DNA of 64,000 nt, taken from positions 32,903,795-32,967,794 of the forward strand of contig OZ024730.1 in assembly GCA_964016875.1 (NCBI GenBank). Reading direction: 5' to 3'. The notes under the pieces are model-generated. The model had not been told where the DNA came from. It did no database searches and saw nothing but the letters and a program-made list of their open reading frames with translations. Shown here piece after piece: positions 1 to 10,850 of this stretch (position 1 is the first letter of the stretch; every line of letters starts with the position of its first letter). This stretch comes from Fallopia convolvulus. Taxonomy: Eukaryota; Streptophyta; Magnoliopsida; Caryophyllales; Polygonaceae. Both the position numbers and the translations under genes were made by a program.

Positions 1-300
1 CGTGATCATTTTCTCCTGAGGTTATGATCTCGCACTTTTTTCTTTTTCGAGGTTATGACCTCGTGCTCTTTTCTTTTCGAGGTTATGATCTTTGTGCTTT
101 GATCTCGGGCTCAACCTCGTCCTTCCTTCTTTCCCAGGGTTGTGATCTCGTTCTTCGATCTCGGGCTTGACCTCGTTCTTCCTTCTTTCACGGGGTCATG
201 ATCTCGTGTTTTTCTCTTTGGTTGCCTTGCCTTTAGTGCCTTACTGACCTTTTCTTTTCCAGGTGCTAGCTTTTCGCGGCCTGGACGTTGTCTTTTCATG
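1..300. repeat. Pyrimidine-rich degenerate repeat of the Tat element
   Basis: T/C-rich stretch with repeated blocks built on 'gaggttatgatctcg' and 'gacctcgt', spaced about 45 to 60 bases. It lies between the antisense ORF and the missing 3' LTR of the Tat element. I see no gene here; the open frame on the - strand is low-complexity Arg/Lys/Gly. Confidence 0.5.
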
Positions 301-429
301 CCTAGGAGAGCCTCTGCAATCCCACCGCCCGACTTTGTCTAAAATTTTCAAGAGAATTTCTACCAGGAGGTCTCCGAGTCCGTAGGAAGTGTAGAGCCTA
401 GTGATTCTCAGAACCCAAGTTCTCCTTCG

Positions 430-2999
430 TTGGTCTTCGGCGAGCCCTCATCCAGCGACTCCGCTGTTTCGATCAATTCGTACTTCCCCCGTCTGCGCAT
501 ATATTCTGGTGTTGAAATGGCTTCCTCTTCTTCTCCTAATGTGATCGCCGCCGAGGTCGAGGCGAGGTTGGACGCGGCAATTGCCTCAGCTTCGGCCGCG
601 TATGTGACATCGAGCTTCCCCGAGGCCTATATTACCGACGCTGTGTCTGGCATTCCTGTCGTCCTCAAAGAACGGATTCCTATGAGTCCGAGCACTCCCG
701 AGGCCTACCTGTCCGAGGGGGTGGCCACCGATTTGAAGCTGGACGACCTCGCGGACATAGCTAAAGATTTCCCCTGGCCCGAGGGAGTCGAGCTGGCACT
801 GCCAGAGGAGGAAGGGCGACCCCTGGCGTCCTACGAGGGGTGTGCGGTCGTGAACCTCGTCAGTCTCCAAGAGGGCTTCAGGCTGCCCTTGGCCCAGCAC
901 ATCGTTGATTTCTTGTGGGCCATGGGTGTCTGCCCCGCTCAGTTGTTCCCGAACGCCTGGCGGTTGTTGTGTGCTTACACAATTCGAAGCCGCGAGCTTC
1001 TGGACGAGCCGAACCTCAGCGATTTGTCGGCGTTAGTCTTGGCGAGGAGAGAACCTCGTTGTTCCCTGGTCAACCTTAGCACACCGAACGTCAAAATCAT
1101 TACGACCCAGTCGAACGTCGGGACGTGGAAACCTAAATGGTTTTTGGTCCGAGACCTCAGCGGGAGATACCTTAATTTCCCCGTGGCACCGGGTAACTAC
1201 GAGAGATGCGTGTGCCCGTACAAGGTCGCTGAGTTCCAGGCGCTCAAGGCCAAGTACGCCACAGCGTACCAGGCGCCATACGAGCGCTACCTTTCTCAGG
1301 ACCGGCTTGAGCGGGCCGGGCTGAGCCTCAGTTTTTCTCCTCGCGAGGGCGGAGAGGGTATTTTATTATCACTATTTCTCTGATTGTTTTTCTTTTTCCT
1401 TGTAGGGTTGCGTGGTTATACACCTCGTTACATTGTTTTCTGACCTCGTCCTAACCTGCTTTTTCTTTTTACTCCTTGCTTGACAGTGGATCTTCTGCAC
1501 GCTCTTACCACGACGTCGAAGGGGAAACAGCCTTTGACGTCTACTTCCAAGACCCCTGCTCCCCGGGTCTCCAAGGGGATTTCAATCAACGAGCCGAGCT
1601 CGCAGGCGAGGACAGGTACAACGCAGCCGGGACCTGTTCCGCCAACGGCCGTGACAGGGAGAGCCCTGCCCAAGGGGAACGTCACGAGGGCGTCGCAGTG
1701 GGACGTCACGGGGCCGCCCCAAGGGGAAAAGAGGCCTGAGGTGGTTCCGTCGAAAGGGGCCACCACGAAGGGGACCACCCATCCACCCCGGGTGTCCGAA
1801 GACAAGGATGGGCGGAAGAGGAAGGAAGCGGGGTCTTCCCCTGTGGAGAAGAAGAAGAAACCCCGGTCGGGCGACTTTCAACGAGGCTCGCGGGATCTGG
1901 AACTCATCCCTGCCTTTAACTTCGAGGGGCGAAGTCGCGGGGATACAGGCCCCCATCCTGCCAGGTTTCACTGCCTTGGACCTATCAGAGGGGCCCCGTT
2001 GGATTGGGCCCGGGGGGATTACAAGGAGGAGGTCGCGTGGGCCAACAACCTCACCGAGGCGGCGCTCGATGACGAGGCCGCTCGGTACTCGGCTATGGTA
2101 AGCTTTTTTTGTTTTTGTGTGTTTAATTCTTGTCTCTTTCTTGTTTCTTTTCTCATCCTCCTGTGAACTTGCAACACACCTTTTTTGACAATTACAATCG
2201 AAGTCGCATCGTCCTACTTCATTCGAGGATGGACAAGATGGAGGCGGTGCTTCGGGCCCGCAGCGAGGTGTGCGAGCGACAGGCCAAGGAGCTGGCCGAG
2301 GTCGCGGAGTCGTCCAAAGCCGCGGAGGCTGCGGCCAAGAAGCGGGTCGAGGCCGCGGCGAGGGAGGAGGTAAAGGCGGCGAGGGAGGGGGAGAAGAGGG
2401 CGAGGGGTGAGGCCGAGGTTCTGCGGGGCGAGGTTGAAGGGATTTGGGGCAAGCTCTCCGCCGAACACGAGTTCTTCAAGGCGAAGGAAGCGTAGTTTCT
2501 GAGGGCCGAGGAGGAGATCAGGCGCCTCGAGGGGCGCATTGTTGAGCTTAACGAGGAGGTCGTGGCCGCGGGTCCCAAGTATGTGGACTCGGAGGAGTAC
2601 ACGGCGGAGCTGGTGGAGAGCGTGAGGACAATGTTCCACCAGGCAGTCCGCATGGGCGTAAAACAGGCGGTGGCCAAGTATGGGCACCTCGACCCCCAGA
2701 TCGTCTTCTTCAACCCCAACTACAATGAAACCATGGGGGAGCTGGGGTCGAAGGATCCCGAGGGGGAATGCGAGTTCTTCCTCAACGAGGAAGGGACTGT
2801 GTCCAGCACCGCGCCCCCCGAGGTAGAGCTTATTGGAGGGAACCCGGAGTTAACCTCCACGGGACCTCAGCCCGCGACCGGTGCGCCCGCACCTCTTTCC
2901 TCCGCTGCCCCTGCTCCTGCTGAAGCCTCGGCTGCCTCCGCCGAAACTCCTAAAACCATCGATCTTACCGGTCCCGAGGCTGAAACCTCGAAGAAATGA
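430..2999 (+). pseudogene. Antisense extra ORF (aORF) of the Tat element, spliced, broken
   Basis: Reads opposite to gag-pol. Exon 1 (about 430 to 1357) encodes a 300-residue domain typical of the 'putative plant transposon protein' family (Trp- and Leu-rich, with WKPKWFLV near residue 235). Exon 2 starts after a polypyrimidine-AG at 1486 and runs to 2097, where ATG|gtaagc is a clear donor; it is Lys/Ser/Pro-rich with a basic KKKKPR patch. Exon 3 (about 2170-2999) is an Ala/Glu/Arg-rich coiled coil followed by an acidic and Pro/Ala-rich tail. One in-frame TAG (2493-2495) cuts the coiled coil, and a likely original start near 298 (ATGCCTAGGAGAGCC) meets TAA after 14 codons. The first ATG inside the long frame is at 516. 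Such antisense ORFs are known in Tat elements; their function is unknown. Confidence 0.7.
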
Positions 3000-3357
3000 T
3001 AACTTTTCTCTGGTGGCCCTACGGGGTTTGTAATTAAAACATCTTTCTCTTTTTTTTTGTTTGGGTGACCCTACGGGGTCTGTAATCGAAACACCTGCTT
3101 TTATATTTATGTCCTTCATCACTTTCTTTTCCTATGCTTGTTTGCTTTTTCTTTTTTGCATATGTCAGTCCTTATCAGTCCAACCCCATGGTGCGAGTGT
3201 CACATCTTTTGTGGGGCTCGGACCACACCGGGCGTTGTAGTCCTTCGACGAGGTCGTGAGCCTCTGTTCGGACCTCGTTGTTCTGGAAGTTCGTTCCGAC
3301 CTAAAAATAGCCGTCCGCGAATCCTGGCGTCTTAGGGGGTTCACGAACCTCGCTCGT
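3000..3357. other. Spacer between aORF and tandem array
   Basis: No gene. Contains two copies of 'accctacggggt(t/c)tgtaat' about 50 bases apart (3018 and 3068), probably the 3' untranslated part of the aORF transcript, and a stretch from 3230 with 'cgaggtcgtgagcctc', a motif that recurs over this element. Confidence 0.4.
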
Positions 3358-4352
3358 ATCCCAAACGGGAAGCGAGGGGTGGAACTTTTCAACGAGATTC
3401 TCCAACCCCAAGCGGGAAGCGAGGGGTGGAACTTTTCAACGAGATTCTCCAACCCCACGAGGGGTGGGATCCTTTTTTTTTTAACACGGGATTCTCCAAC
3501 CCCAAGCGGGAAGCGAGGGGTGGAACTTTTCAACGAGATTCTCCAACCCCAGGCGGGAAGCGAGGGGTGGAAATTCTTCCAAGTGAGATTCTCCAACCCC
3601 AAGCGTGAAGCGAGGGGTGGAATTTTTCAACGAGATTCTTCAACCCCAAGCGGGAAGCGAGGGGTGGAACTTTTTTCCAACGAGATTCTCCAACCCCAAG
3701 CGGGAAGCGATGGGTGGAAATTCTTCCAAACGAGATTCTCCAACCCCAAGCGGGAAGCGAGGGGTGGAAATTCTTCCAAACGAGATTCTCCAACCCCAAG
3801 CGTGAAGCGAGAGGTGGAATTTCTTCCAAACGAGATTCTCCAACCCCAAGCGTGAAGCGAGGGGTGGAATTTTTCCAAACGAGATTCTCCAACCCCAAGC
3901 GTGAAGCGAGGGGTGGAATTTTTCAACGAGATTCTCCAACCCCAAGCGGGAAGCGAGGGGTGGAACTTTTCAACGAGATTCTCCAACCCCAGGCGGGAAG
4001 CGAGGGGTGGAACTTTTCAACGAGATTCTCCAACCCCAAGCGTGAAGCGAGTGGTGGAATTTTTCAACGAGATTCTCCAACCCCAAGCGGGAAGCGAGGG
4101 ATGGAACTTTTCAACGAGATTCTCCAACCCCAGGCGGGAAGCGAGGGGTGGAACTTTTCAACGAGATTCTCCAACCCCAAGCGGGAAGCGAGGGGTGGAT
4201 CTTTTCAACGAGATTTTCCAACCCCAAGCGGGAAGCGAGGGGTGGAACTTTTATTCCAACGAGATTCTCCAACCCCAAGCGGGAAGCGAGGGGTGGACCT
4301 TTTCAACGAGATTCTCCAACCCCAAGCGGGAAGCGAGGGGTGGACCTTTTCA
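3358..4352. repeat. Tandem array of a 47-bp unit, about 20 copies
   Basis: The unit contains 'gagattctccaacccca', then 'agcgggaagcgaggggtgg', then 'aacttttcaac'. Copies repeat every 47 bases from 3936 to 4220; others reach 48-54 bases because the T-run before 'ccaacgag' varies. One copy (near 3450) has lost the middle and carries a longer T run. Each unit has a short inverted repeat, CCAACCCC against GGGGTGG. It sits between integrase and the aORF, the hypervariable 3' region where Tat/Ogre elements commonly carry satellites. Open frames across it are repeat translations, not genes. Confidence 0.95.
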
Positions 4353-4446
4353 GGGAGTGAGCGTTTTTAGAAAAGCCTGCAATCCTTTATTTACCAATTG
4401 TGAGGAACAACGGGGTTCCGAGTTTCTACATGTAATATTTTTTGAG

Positions 4447-5560
4447 TCACGCGACGTTCCACGTTTTGCTCAGTGTGCGCCCCTCGTCGTCCCTGAGTTT
4501 GAAAGCCTCGGGCGCGACTTCTTCTCCGAGGATGTAGGGTCCTTCCCAGTTAGGGTCCAATTTTCCTCCTTCGGTGCATCTTAGCACGAGGTTTCCCGTG
4601 GCCAAGAGGCGAGGTCTGACCTTCTTGTCGTGGTATATGGCGACACGTCGCTTGTATTCTCTAGAGCGCAGGTCCGCTACCTCGCAGATTTCATCTCGGA
4701 ACTGCAGTTCGACCTTGAGGTTGGCCTCGTTTTCTTTTTTGTCAAAGTTGTACACCCTTGCTGATGGAATTAGGGTTTCTACGGGAACGAGGGCTTCCGC
4801 CCCGTAGGTAAGAGCGAAGGGGGTCTCGCCCGTTGCGCGGCGCGAGGTCGTGCGATACGTCCAGAGGACGAGTGGAAGTAATTCGGCCCAGCGGCCCTGT
4901 GCCATGCCCAGGTGCTTTTTGAGGTCTGTCAAGATGCGGGCATTAACGTTTTCTACCTGGCCATTGGACTAGGGATGAGACGCGGAGGAAAATTTGAGGT
5001 TGATGCCCAGCTCAGAGCAGAAAGTCCGAGTTTCTTCGCAGTCGAATTGGGGGCCATGGTCGGTCATGATTGTCATGGGGACACCGAAACGGCAAACGAG
5101 GTTCTTCCACAGGAATTCGCAGACCTTTGCCCCGGTGATTTTTGCCATTGCCTGTGCTTCGATCCACTTCGTGAAGTAGTCCACGATGACCAAAATGTAT
5201 TGCACTTGGCCAGCAGCTTTAGGAAAAGGGCCTAAAATGTCCATTCCCCACATTGCGAATGGGCATGGCGCGTGAATGCTGCGGAGGGGAGCCGTCGGGG
5301 TGTGTTGGACGTTCCCGTGTTTCTGGCATCCGACACATTTTTGGACGTAAGCTCTCGCGTCTTGTCGGAGAGTGGGCCAGAAGTACCCCAAATGGACGAT
5401 TTTGTGTGCCAAAGACCTCCACCCCGGGTGTCCCCCACAAACTCCCTCGTGGGCCTCGTAGAGGAGGTGGTCCGTGGCCTCGGGCGGTATGCAGAACAGG
5501 TTGGGTTCAGCGTAGCCCCAACGATAAAGCTGGTCGCCGACGACGCAGTAGCGGGCGGCT
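4447..5560 (-). pseudogene. Tat element integrase (pol C-terminal part)
   Basis: Integrase would insert the cDNA copy into the genome. The zinc-binding region (His-His, then CVGCQKH near 5310) is followed by the core with DILGPFP (first Asp), MTDHGPQF (second Asp) and SNGQVENVN (Glu). Between the second Asp and the Glu, an in-frame TAG at 4969-4971 interrupts an otherwise continuous frame directly before SNGQ. The C-terminal part ends at TGA (4447-4449) after a GPYILGEE/LSKTWNVA tail typical of Tat integrases. The frame continues upstream into RNase H without a break. Confidence 0.85.
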
Positions 5561-5719
5561 TGCATTTTTAGTTTTCTGGCCAGCGCGGGGTCCTCTGGGA
5601 GGATGCCGCTTTGTATGTACCTCGTCACCGGGAACCTCCAGTCCTCGGTCCTTATGGACATGACCTCGCTATCGACGCTTCGTGAGAGCTTTCTCTCCAC
5701 CATTACGCGGTTTCCCACA

Positions 5720-6790
5720 TCCAAGGGAAGCGCGGAGCCTAACCTGGCGAGGGCATTCGCCTTTGTGTTTGAGGTCCGCGGGATTGACTCCACCGCGAAG
5801 GTTTCTAGGCATGAAACCAAGGCCTTGACTTTTGCTCGGTAAGCGGGCAGAAAACCTGTCCTGGTGTCGTATTGGCCGTTGAGTTGTCGTGCTACCAATT
5901 CGGAATCTGTGTAGACCCTGATTTTGCGGGCTCCGTTGAGTAGCGCCATCTCGATCCCGGCGATCATGGCCTCATAATCGGCGTCATTGTTGGTGGCATC
6001 AAAGGCGAAGTTGAGAGCATACTCCGTCTCGATTGAGGGGCCAACGAGGAACACCCCGGCCCCGCCACCGGCGTCACATCGTGAGCCATCAACGAACACC
6101 TTCCATTCGTCCGAGCTTGTGTCTGTCTCGGGGAAGGTGACCTCCACCATAAAGTCGGCGAGGGCTTGTCCCTTCATCGCGGTTCTCGGAAGATAATTGA
6201 TATCGAACTCGGAGAGCTCGACGACCCACTTGGTCATACGTCCGGAGAGAGCGGGCTGATGCAGAATCTGACGAAGTGGGAGGTCCGAAAGAACCTGGAT
6301 GGGATGTGCGTGGAAGTATGGGCGTAGGCGCCTTGCGGCGGTCACTACAGCCAGCGCCATCTTCTCTGTCGGGGAGTATCTCTGCTCCGCAGGCTGGAGC
6401 ACGCGACTCACAAAGTATACCGGGTGCATGGCCTCTCTTGTGAGCACCGCGCTGACGGTCTCGGGACTCACCGCCACATATAGTTGCAAATCTTCGCCCG
6501 CGTGTGGAGGTGACAAGGTGGGGAGCTTGGTGAGGAAGGTTTTTAACTCGGAGAAGGCTGTCTCGAGCCTCTCGTCCCAGACGAACTTGTCATTCTTTTT
6601 TAGGACGGCAAAGAATGGGAGGGACTTGTCTGCTAGGCGAGAGCAAAACCTCCCCAAGTAATTTACAGCGTCGTTGAGTCTCTGTACCTCGGTACGAGAT
6701 CGGGGAGACCTCATTGCGAGGATAGATTCTATTTTGGCGGGGTTGACGTCGATCCCGCGCTCGTTGATCATGAATCCCAAAACTTCCCCG
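5720..6790 (-). pseudogene. Tat element dual RNase H region
   Basis: Two RNase H modules lie in one frame. The first, retroviral-type copy follows RT (about 6600-6255: AFSELKTFL, LYVAVSPETVSAVL, VYFVSRVL, YSPTEKMALAVV). The second, about 6100-5730, is the plant/archaeal-type RNase H with WKVFVDGS, DADYEAMIAGIEMAL and VYTDSELVARQLNGQ, giving the D-E-D carboxylates. Having both is diagnostic of the Tat lineage. The linker and integrase follow directly. The frame is open here, but it is separated from RT by a frameshift near 6790. Confidence 0.85.
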
Positions 6791-7352
6791 AGGACACGCC
6801 AAAAACGCACTTCTCGGGGTTCAGGCTGAGCTGGTGGTGTCCGAGGGTGGTGAAAACCTCGTCGAGGTCAGCCAGGTGCTCCTCGGGGCCCTTGCTCCGT
6901 ACCACGATGTCGTCGATGTAGGTGGATACGTTCCTGTCCAGGTGGTCTTTAAAAACCCGATCGACGAGGCGTTGGAATGTGGCCCCTGCGTTCTTGAGGC
7001 CAAATGGCAATGACCTTATAACAGTATGTCCCCCGCTGAGTGATAAAGGATGTCTCCTCCTCGTCACGGGGATTCATCGAGATCTGGTTGTACCCCGAGT
7101 AGGCGTCGAGGAAACTCAAGACCTCGTGCCCAGCAGTCGAATCTACAAGTGCATCGATCGAGGGCAGGGGGTAGCTGTCTTTGGGGCATGCCTTGTTGAG
7201 GTCTTTGAAGTCTACACACATCCGCCACTTGCCGCTGGCCTTTTTGACCAACACGACATTGGACAGCCATTTCGGATATTGGACTTCGCGTATGAAATCT
7301 GCGGCCAGCAGCTTGGCCACCTCTTCATTTGCGGCGGTTGCCCTTTCTTCGT
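6790..7352 (-). pseudogene. Tat element reverse transcriptase, frameshifted
   Basis: The RT fingers and palm are recognisable: WLSNVVLVKKASGKWRMCVD, LNKACPKDSYPLP, FLDAYSGYNQI, then PFGLKNAGATFQRLV and the catalytic YIDDIVV (about 6912). Three frames are needed, with shifts near 7340 (at the protease/RT junction), 7020 and 6790, so no continuous polymerase is encoded. The YIDD variant of the usual YxDD box keeps both aspartates. Confidence 0.85.
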
Positions 7353-9704
7353 TCATTTTTCTTCGACGCTGCACCACAGGAGAATGGCGACGTCGATGTT
7401 CATGGAGTGCTGGGCCAGGGTCCGAGGCACACCTCGGAGATCTTTTGCAGTCCAGGCGAACACGTCGCGGGACCCAGCAAGCAGGGCCTCTAGTGACGCT
7501 GTTGCATCCCCAGTGAGGCAACCCCCGAGGTAGATCTTTTCTGATTTGTTTTCGAAGGGGGTAATCACCCTTCTTTCTGTATCGGGAGTGGGTATTGTGA
7601 AATCCCGGACCTCGAGGTCTGCTTCACCCGAAGTCTCCACCATGAACACAAAGCATTTTTGCCTAGCCGAGGTCATGTAGCAGACGCGGCCCTCTTCTTG
7701 GTTGCCCTTTACTTCTCCGACACCCACGCTGGTGGGGAACTTCATTTTCAGGTGGTAGATGGAGACCACCGCCTGGAATTTCATCAAGGAGACTCTCCCG
7801 ATGATTGCGTTATAGGCCGAGGGCAAGTGCACCACCGTAAACTCTATTACCTCGGTTCTTGTTGTCGGGCCAGTACCGAGGGTCATCCACAGGTCTATGA
7901 GACCAGCGACATCGACCTCATTTCCCGAGAAGGAGGTGAGCTTCCCAGCGTAGGGCCTCAAGGATGTCGCGGAGATCCCTAGCTGCTCGAAAGCGCCAAA
8001 ATACATGATGTCCACGGAGGAACCCGTGTCCACCAGTATTCGCTTCACTATTTTCGAGCCCAACTGAGCGTGTATCACCAGGGGGTTGAAGTGGGGCATA
8101 TGGAGCCCTTCGGCGTCTTCTGTCGTGAAGGCCATACCCACGTGGGACTGTGAGGTTTGTGTCACGTTGTATATCGAGGGCTCATGGTGACTTGCCCTCG
8201 CGTATCTTTTTCTTTCCGCCTGGCTCGAGCCCGCCAGCGAGGGTCCGCCCGAGATGGTGTTGATGTACCCATCGGGCGCCGCGGATTGTCCGGAGCGCGA
8301 CTGCCTTGCCGGAGCTTGTTGTTCTGTGATGCTTGGTCGGGACCGGGTTGGTTCCTGCTGCACGAGGTTGGCCCCCGACGCGGGGTTGGCGCGCTTTTTC
8401 TCGTTTGGGTTGTAGGCGGGGCCACCTTTGCCTCTGTAACCTCGTGGCTTCCCGCCGAAGCAGCTCCAACCTCCACCGCCACGGTTGTCGTAGCGGTTGT
8501 TGCTTCTATTGTCGTTGTTGCCTCTGTTATTGTTGTTGCTTTTGTTGTTGTTGTTGCTTTTGTAATCGGCACGCCGGTCGTGAGTTTGCGTCATGTACGC
8601 GTCCCTCGCGGCCGGCGCAGCCACCTTAGCTTTTCCCTTAGCCTCGGTCACGATTTTCTTGTCGATCCTCGGTCGCGAGCTCTAGCTGGCAGCGTCCTCG
8701 GCGTAGACCTGTGCCGTGATCCGAGCACACAGGCTCTCATATGTGGTCGGATTTTTGAGAAAAATGCGACATTTGAAATCCCCCTGGCGAAGGTTGCCCA
8801 TGAGGATGTCGCAGACCGAGGCCTCGTCGATTTGCGCGATCTCAGCGACCGCGGTGGTGAACCTCGTGAAAAAGGTACCCAACTTCTCGTTTTCCCCCTG
8901 CTCGATGCCACGGAGATCGCGCATGTTCTTCTTGCGCTTTCTCGAGCCGTTGAAGTGCCCGACGAAGGACTCGCACAACTGGGAAAACGAGGCTATCGAC
9001 TCGACCTTAAGGCTGGTGAACCACGTCATTGCCGCTTTGTCCAGAGTAGTCGGAAAGATCCGACAGAAAATGGCGTCATTGTAAGAGTTGACGTTCATCT
9101 GGACGGCGTAGTGTTTTATGTGGTCCTCGGGGTCGGCCGTGCCGTCGTAAAGTCCCATTTGTGGTCAATGGAAACCTTTGGGCATGTGTGCCTCTTGGAT
9201 CTCGGGTATGAAGGGATTCCTGTATCCACTCTCGACGGATGGGCGAGCAGATTTCGACTTTGACCTCGCTAGAGGGTGTCGCGCGCTTGCCGTCGTTTTG
9301 GACAGCTCCATGTCATGCCTCTCTGCACGTCGCGAACGGGATCGCGAGATCTGCATCGGATCTCGGGAGGGTCTCTCCGTGGTAGATCCGTTCGTGGGAG
9401 CCTCCTGCCCCGGCATATAGCCCGAGACATATGCGGGCACGTACTCGGAGTGAGGTTGCCCCTGGGAGGGGATCGGGACGTATGGGGGAGCTTGGTCCTG
9501 TTGGTACTGCCCGTACCCCGGATAGGGATACTGGTTGAAAGGAGCGCCACCCTGTTCATACCCCTGGAACGGGTATGGGTTTTGTGGGATGTTGTATGTC
9601 CAGCCTGGCGGGACCACAAAAGGGTATCCTGACGGACCTGCCGTCGTCCATGGAGGGGTCTCAGTCATATTGTCGGGATGTTGGGGAAGAAATTGTTTGG
9701 ACAA
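7353..9704 (-). pseudogene. Tat element gag-protease, two in-frame stops
   Basis: A single frame of about 780 codons interrupted only by TGA (9165-9167) and TAG (8682-8684). The N-terminal part (9704-9170) is Pro/Tyr/Gln-rich, then Arg/Ser-rich. The gag core (9158-8690) has MGLYDGTADPEDHI, AMTWFTSL and LGTFFTRF, typical of plant Retrotrans_gag domains. An Asn-rich stretch (about 8570-8480, from a GTT/GTC repeat on the + strand) precedes a Gly/Arg-rich basic region; no clean zinc knuckle is seen. Protease begins near 8045 with ILVDTGSSVDIMY, the retropepsin DTG active site, and AIIGR(V) near 7790 matches the second conserved loop. The frame ends at 7353-7355. Confidence 0.85.
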
Positions 9705-9772
9705 GCCATTCTGAGGGGGTTGTAGGAATCAAGGTTTGCACTAAAATGGGAAGCTGCTTAGGATGAAGAGGT

Positions 9773-9790
9773 TCCCACAGACGGCGCCAG
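9773..9790 (-). other. Primer-binding site of the Tat element
   Basis: On the - strand CTGGCGCCGTCTGTGGGA directly follows the LTR end. TGGCGCC starts are common in PBSs of plant Ty3/Gypsy elements. It fixes the LTR boundary at 9791. The matching tRNA was not determined. Confidence 0.75.
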
Positions 9791-10534
9791 TGATGAAACC
9801 CGAAATAACGGATACGCTACGAGACAAGGAACAAAATTATTATATTTTGAGTGCAAACACTTGCTCCTTTATTTATGATTTTTCCGTGGTTGTGAGGTTA
9901 CAAACCTACGAGGTTGATGCACAACTCCGAGAATCACACCTAGACCTCCTACAAGGTTCCGAGATCGCACCTATTGTTGCGAGGTCGATTCTAGGGCGAG
10001 GTAGATTTGAGGATATAATGTAGGGAGTTTTGTGGTTTTCTGTAGTGAGTTTTTTGGCGTGAGCGAGGTCCTTGCGCGGCTTTGGGGTCTTTCTGTGAGT
10101 TTCTCCTATCTGTAGCGAGGTCTTTTGACGATGTTCCTATCACGTCGATCTTTAACAAGCAAGAGGGTTCTTGAGTTCAAGTGGTTTTTCGACCCCTTCT
10201 TCCTACGAGGTTCTTCTCTATTTATAGAGAATTGGGGGGCCGAGTTTAGGCCAATGTTCGATGTGGGATGCTCGAAATAAGGGCTTTTGATTGGTCCATG
10301 AGTGAGGTCACTTGTGATTGGTTTGGGAGTGAGGTTGCTGGTGATTGGTTCGAGCGGGCGGGCGCATTAGTAGAGTCGGTGACGAGGTCGAGACCTCGTC
10401 CCGGGATGTTTGAGAGACCTCGCATCCGTCAGGAGTTTTGTTTTTAAATAACCGAGTATGGACGTGGGTCCCTAATTTGCCTATGGGGGTCCTCCTGGGC
10501 CCACTTTTTGCTTTTACTGTTTTGGACGTCATCA
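9791..10534 (-). mobile_element. 5' LTR of the Tat element (744 bp)
   Basis: On the + strand it starts TGATGAAACCC and ends GTCATCA, giving inverted TGATGA/TCATCA termini. The inner boundary is set by the PBS and the outer one by the start of CACTA-type subterminal repeats. It carries at least ten copies of CGAGGT/ACCTCG-type motifs, including GACGAGGTC-GA-GACCTCGTC at 10381-10400. No target-site duplication can be checked because the other LTR lies outside the window. Confidence 0.8.
10219..10226 (-). promoter_or_regulatory. TATA box of the Tat LTR
   Basis: CTATAAATAGAG on the - strand inside the LTR, about 430 bases before the LTR/PBS junction. It is the only good TATA element in the LTR and is likely to set the genomic RNA start. 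Confidence 0.55.
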
Positions 10535-10729
10535 TATATCATCATTTTTAGTGACCACGTGGTTGCTAATTCGCAACCACGTGGTCGTGAATTTAAAAAA
10601 AAAAAAAAAGTCGCCATTCTGAATTTCTTCGCTCCCTTTTTTGGTATTAGCGACCACATGGCCGCTAATCTAAAAAAAATCGAACCCTCGCCCAATTTTT
10701 TAATTGCCACCGTAAATTTCGACACCACG

Positions 10730-10850
10730 TGCTATTGGCGGCGACCGCCGCCATATTTGCTGTAGTTAAGGATGGAATTTCACAATTGGCGGTAGTCCCT
10801 GCCTTGGTGGCGGCGGTCGCCGCCAACAACATAACGACGACATGGTAGTG
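10730..10850. repeat. GC-rich palindromes in the CACTA flank
   Basis: Two near-identical blocks, ggcggcgaccgccgcc (about 10737) and ggcggcggtcgccgcc (about 10811), are each a self-complementary hairpin. On the - strand CACTACC and AACTACAGC lie just upstream of them, resembling CACTA terminal sequence. They may be ends of a small non-autonomous CACTA derivative. Confidence 0.35.

Larger units (their letters stand above)
1..10534 (-). mobile_element. Ty3/Gypsy LTR retrotransposon, Tat lineage (3' LTR outside window)
   Basis: Read on the - strand the order is LTR (10534-9791), PBS, gag, protease, RT, RNase H, a second plant-type RNase H, integrase, a tandem-repeat spacer, then an ORF in the opposite orientation. 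Two RNase H domains, a long 3' spacer with tandem repeats and an extra antisense ORF are the known hallmarks of Tat/Ogre-type plant Ty3/Gypsy elements. The 3' LTR should lie before base 1. The pol frame is broken by at least three frameshifts and one in-frame stop, and gag-protease by two in-frame stops, so this copy cannot move on its own. It is inserted in the left part of a CACTA element: subterminal repeats of that element begin at once beyond 10534. Confidence 0.9.

Noticed and set aside
3358..4352. Regular repeats resembling a CRISPR array
   Set aside because: Units are contiguous with no unique spacers, and the host is a eukaryotic plant genome.
3256..4584. Several long open frames (up to 227 codons) of a repeated Gly/Lys/Pro peptide on both strands
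   Set aside because: They are translations of the 47-bp tandem array. Periods not divisible by three change frame, frames are open on both strands, and there is no proper start.
8157..9263. A 368-codon open frame on the + strand
   Set aside because: It is the complement of Tat gag-protease, where high GC and codon bias keep the other strand open. Its start is not ATG.
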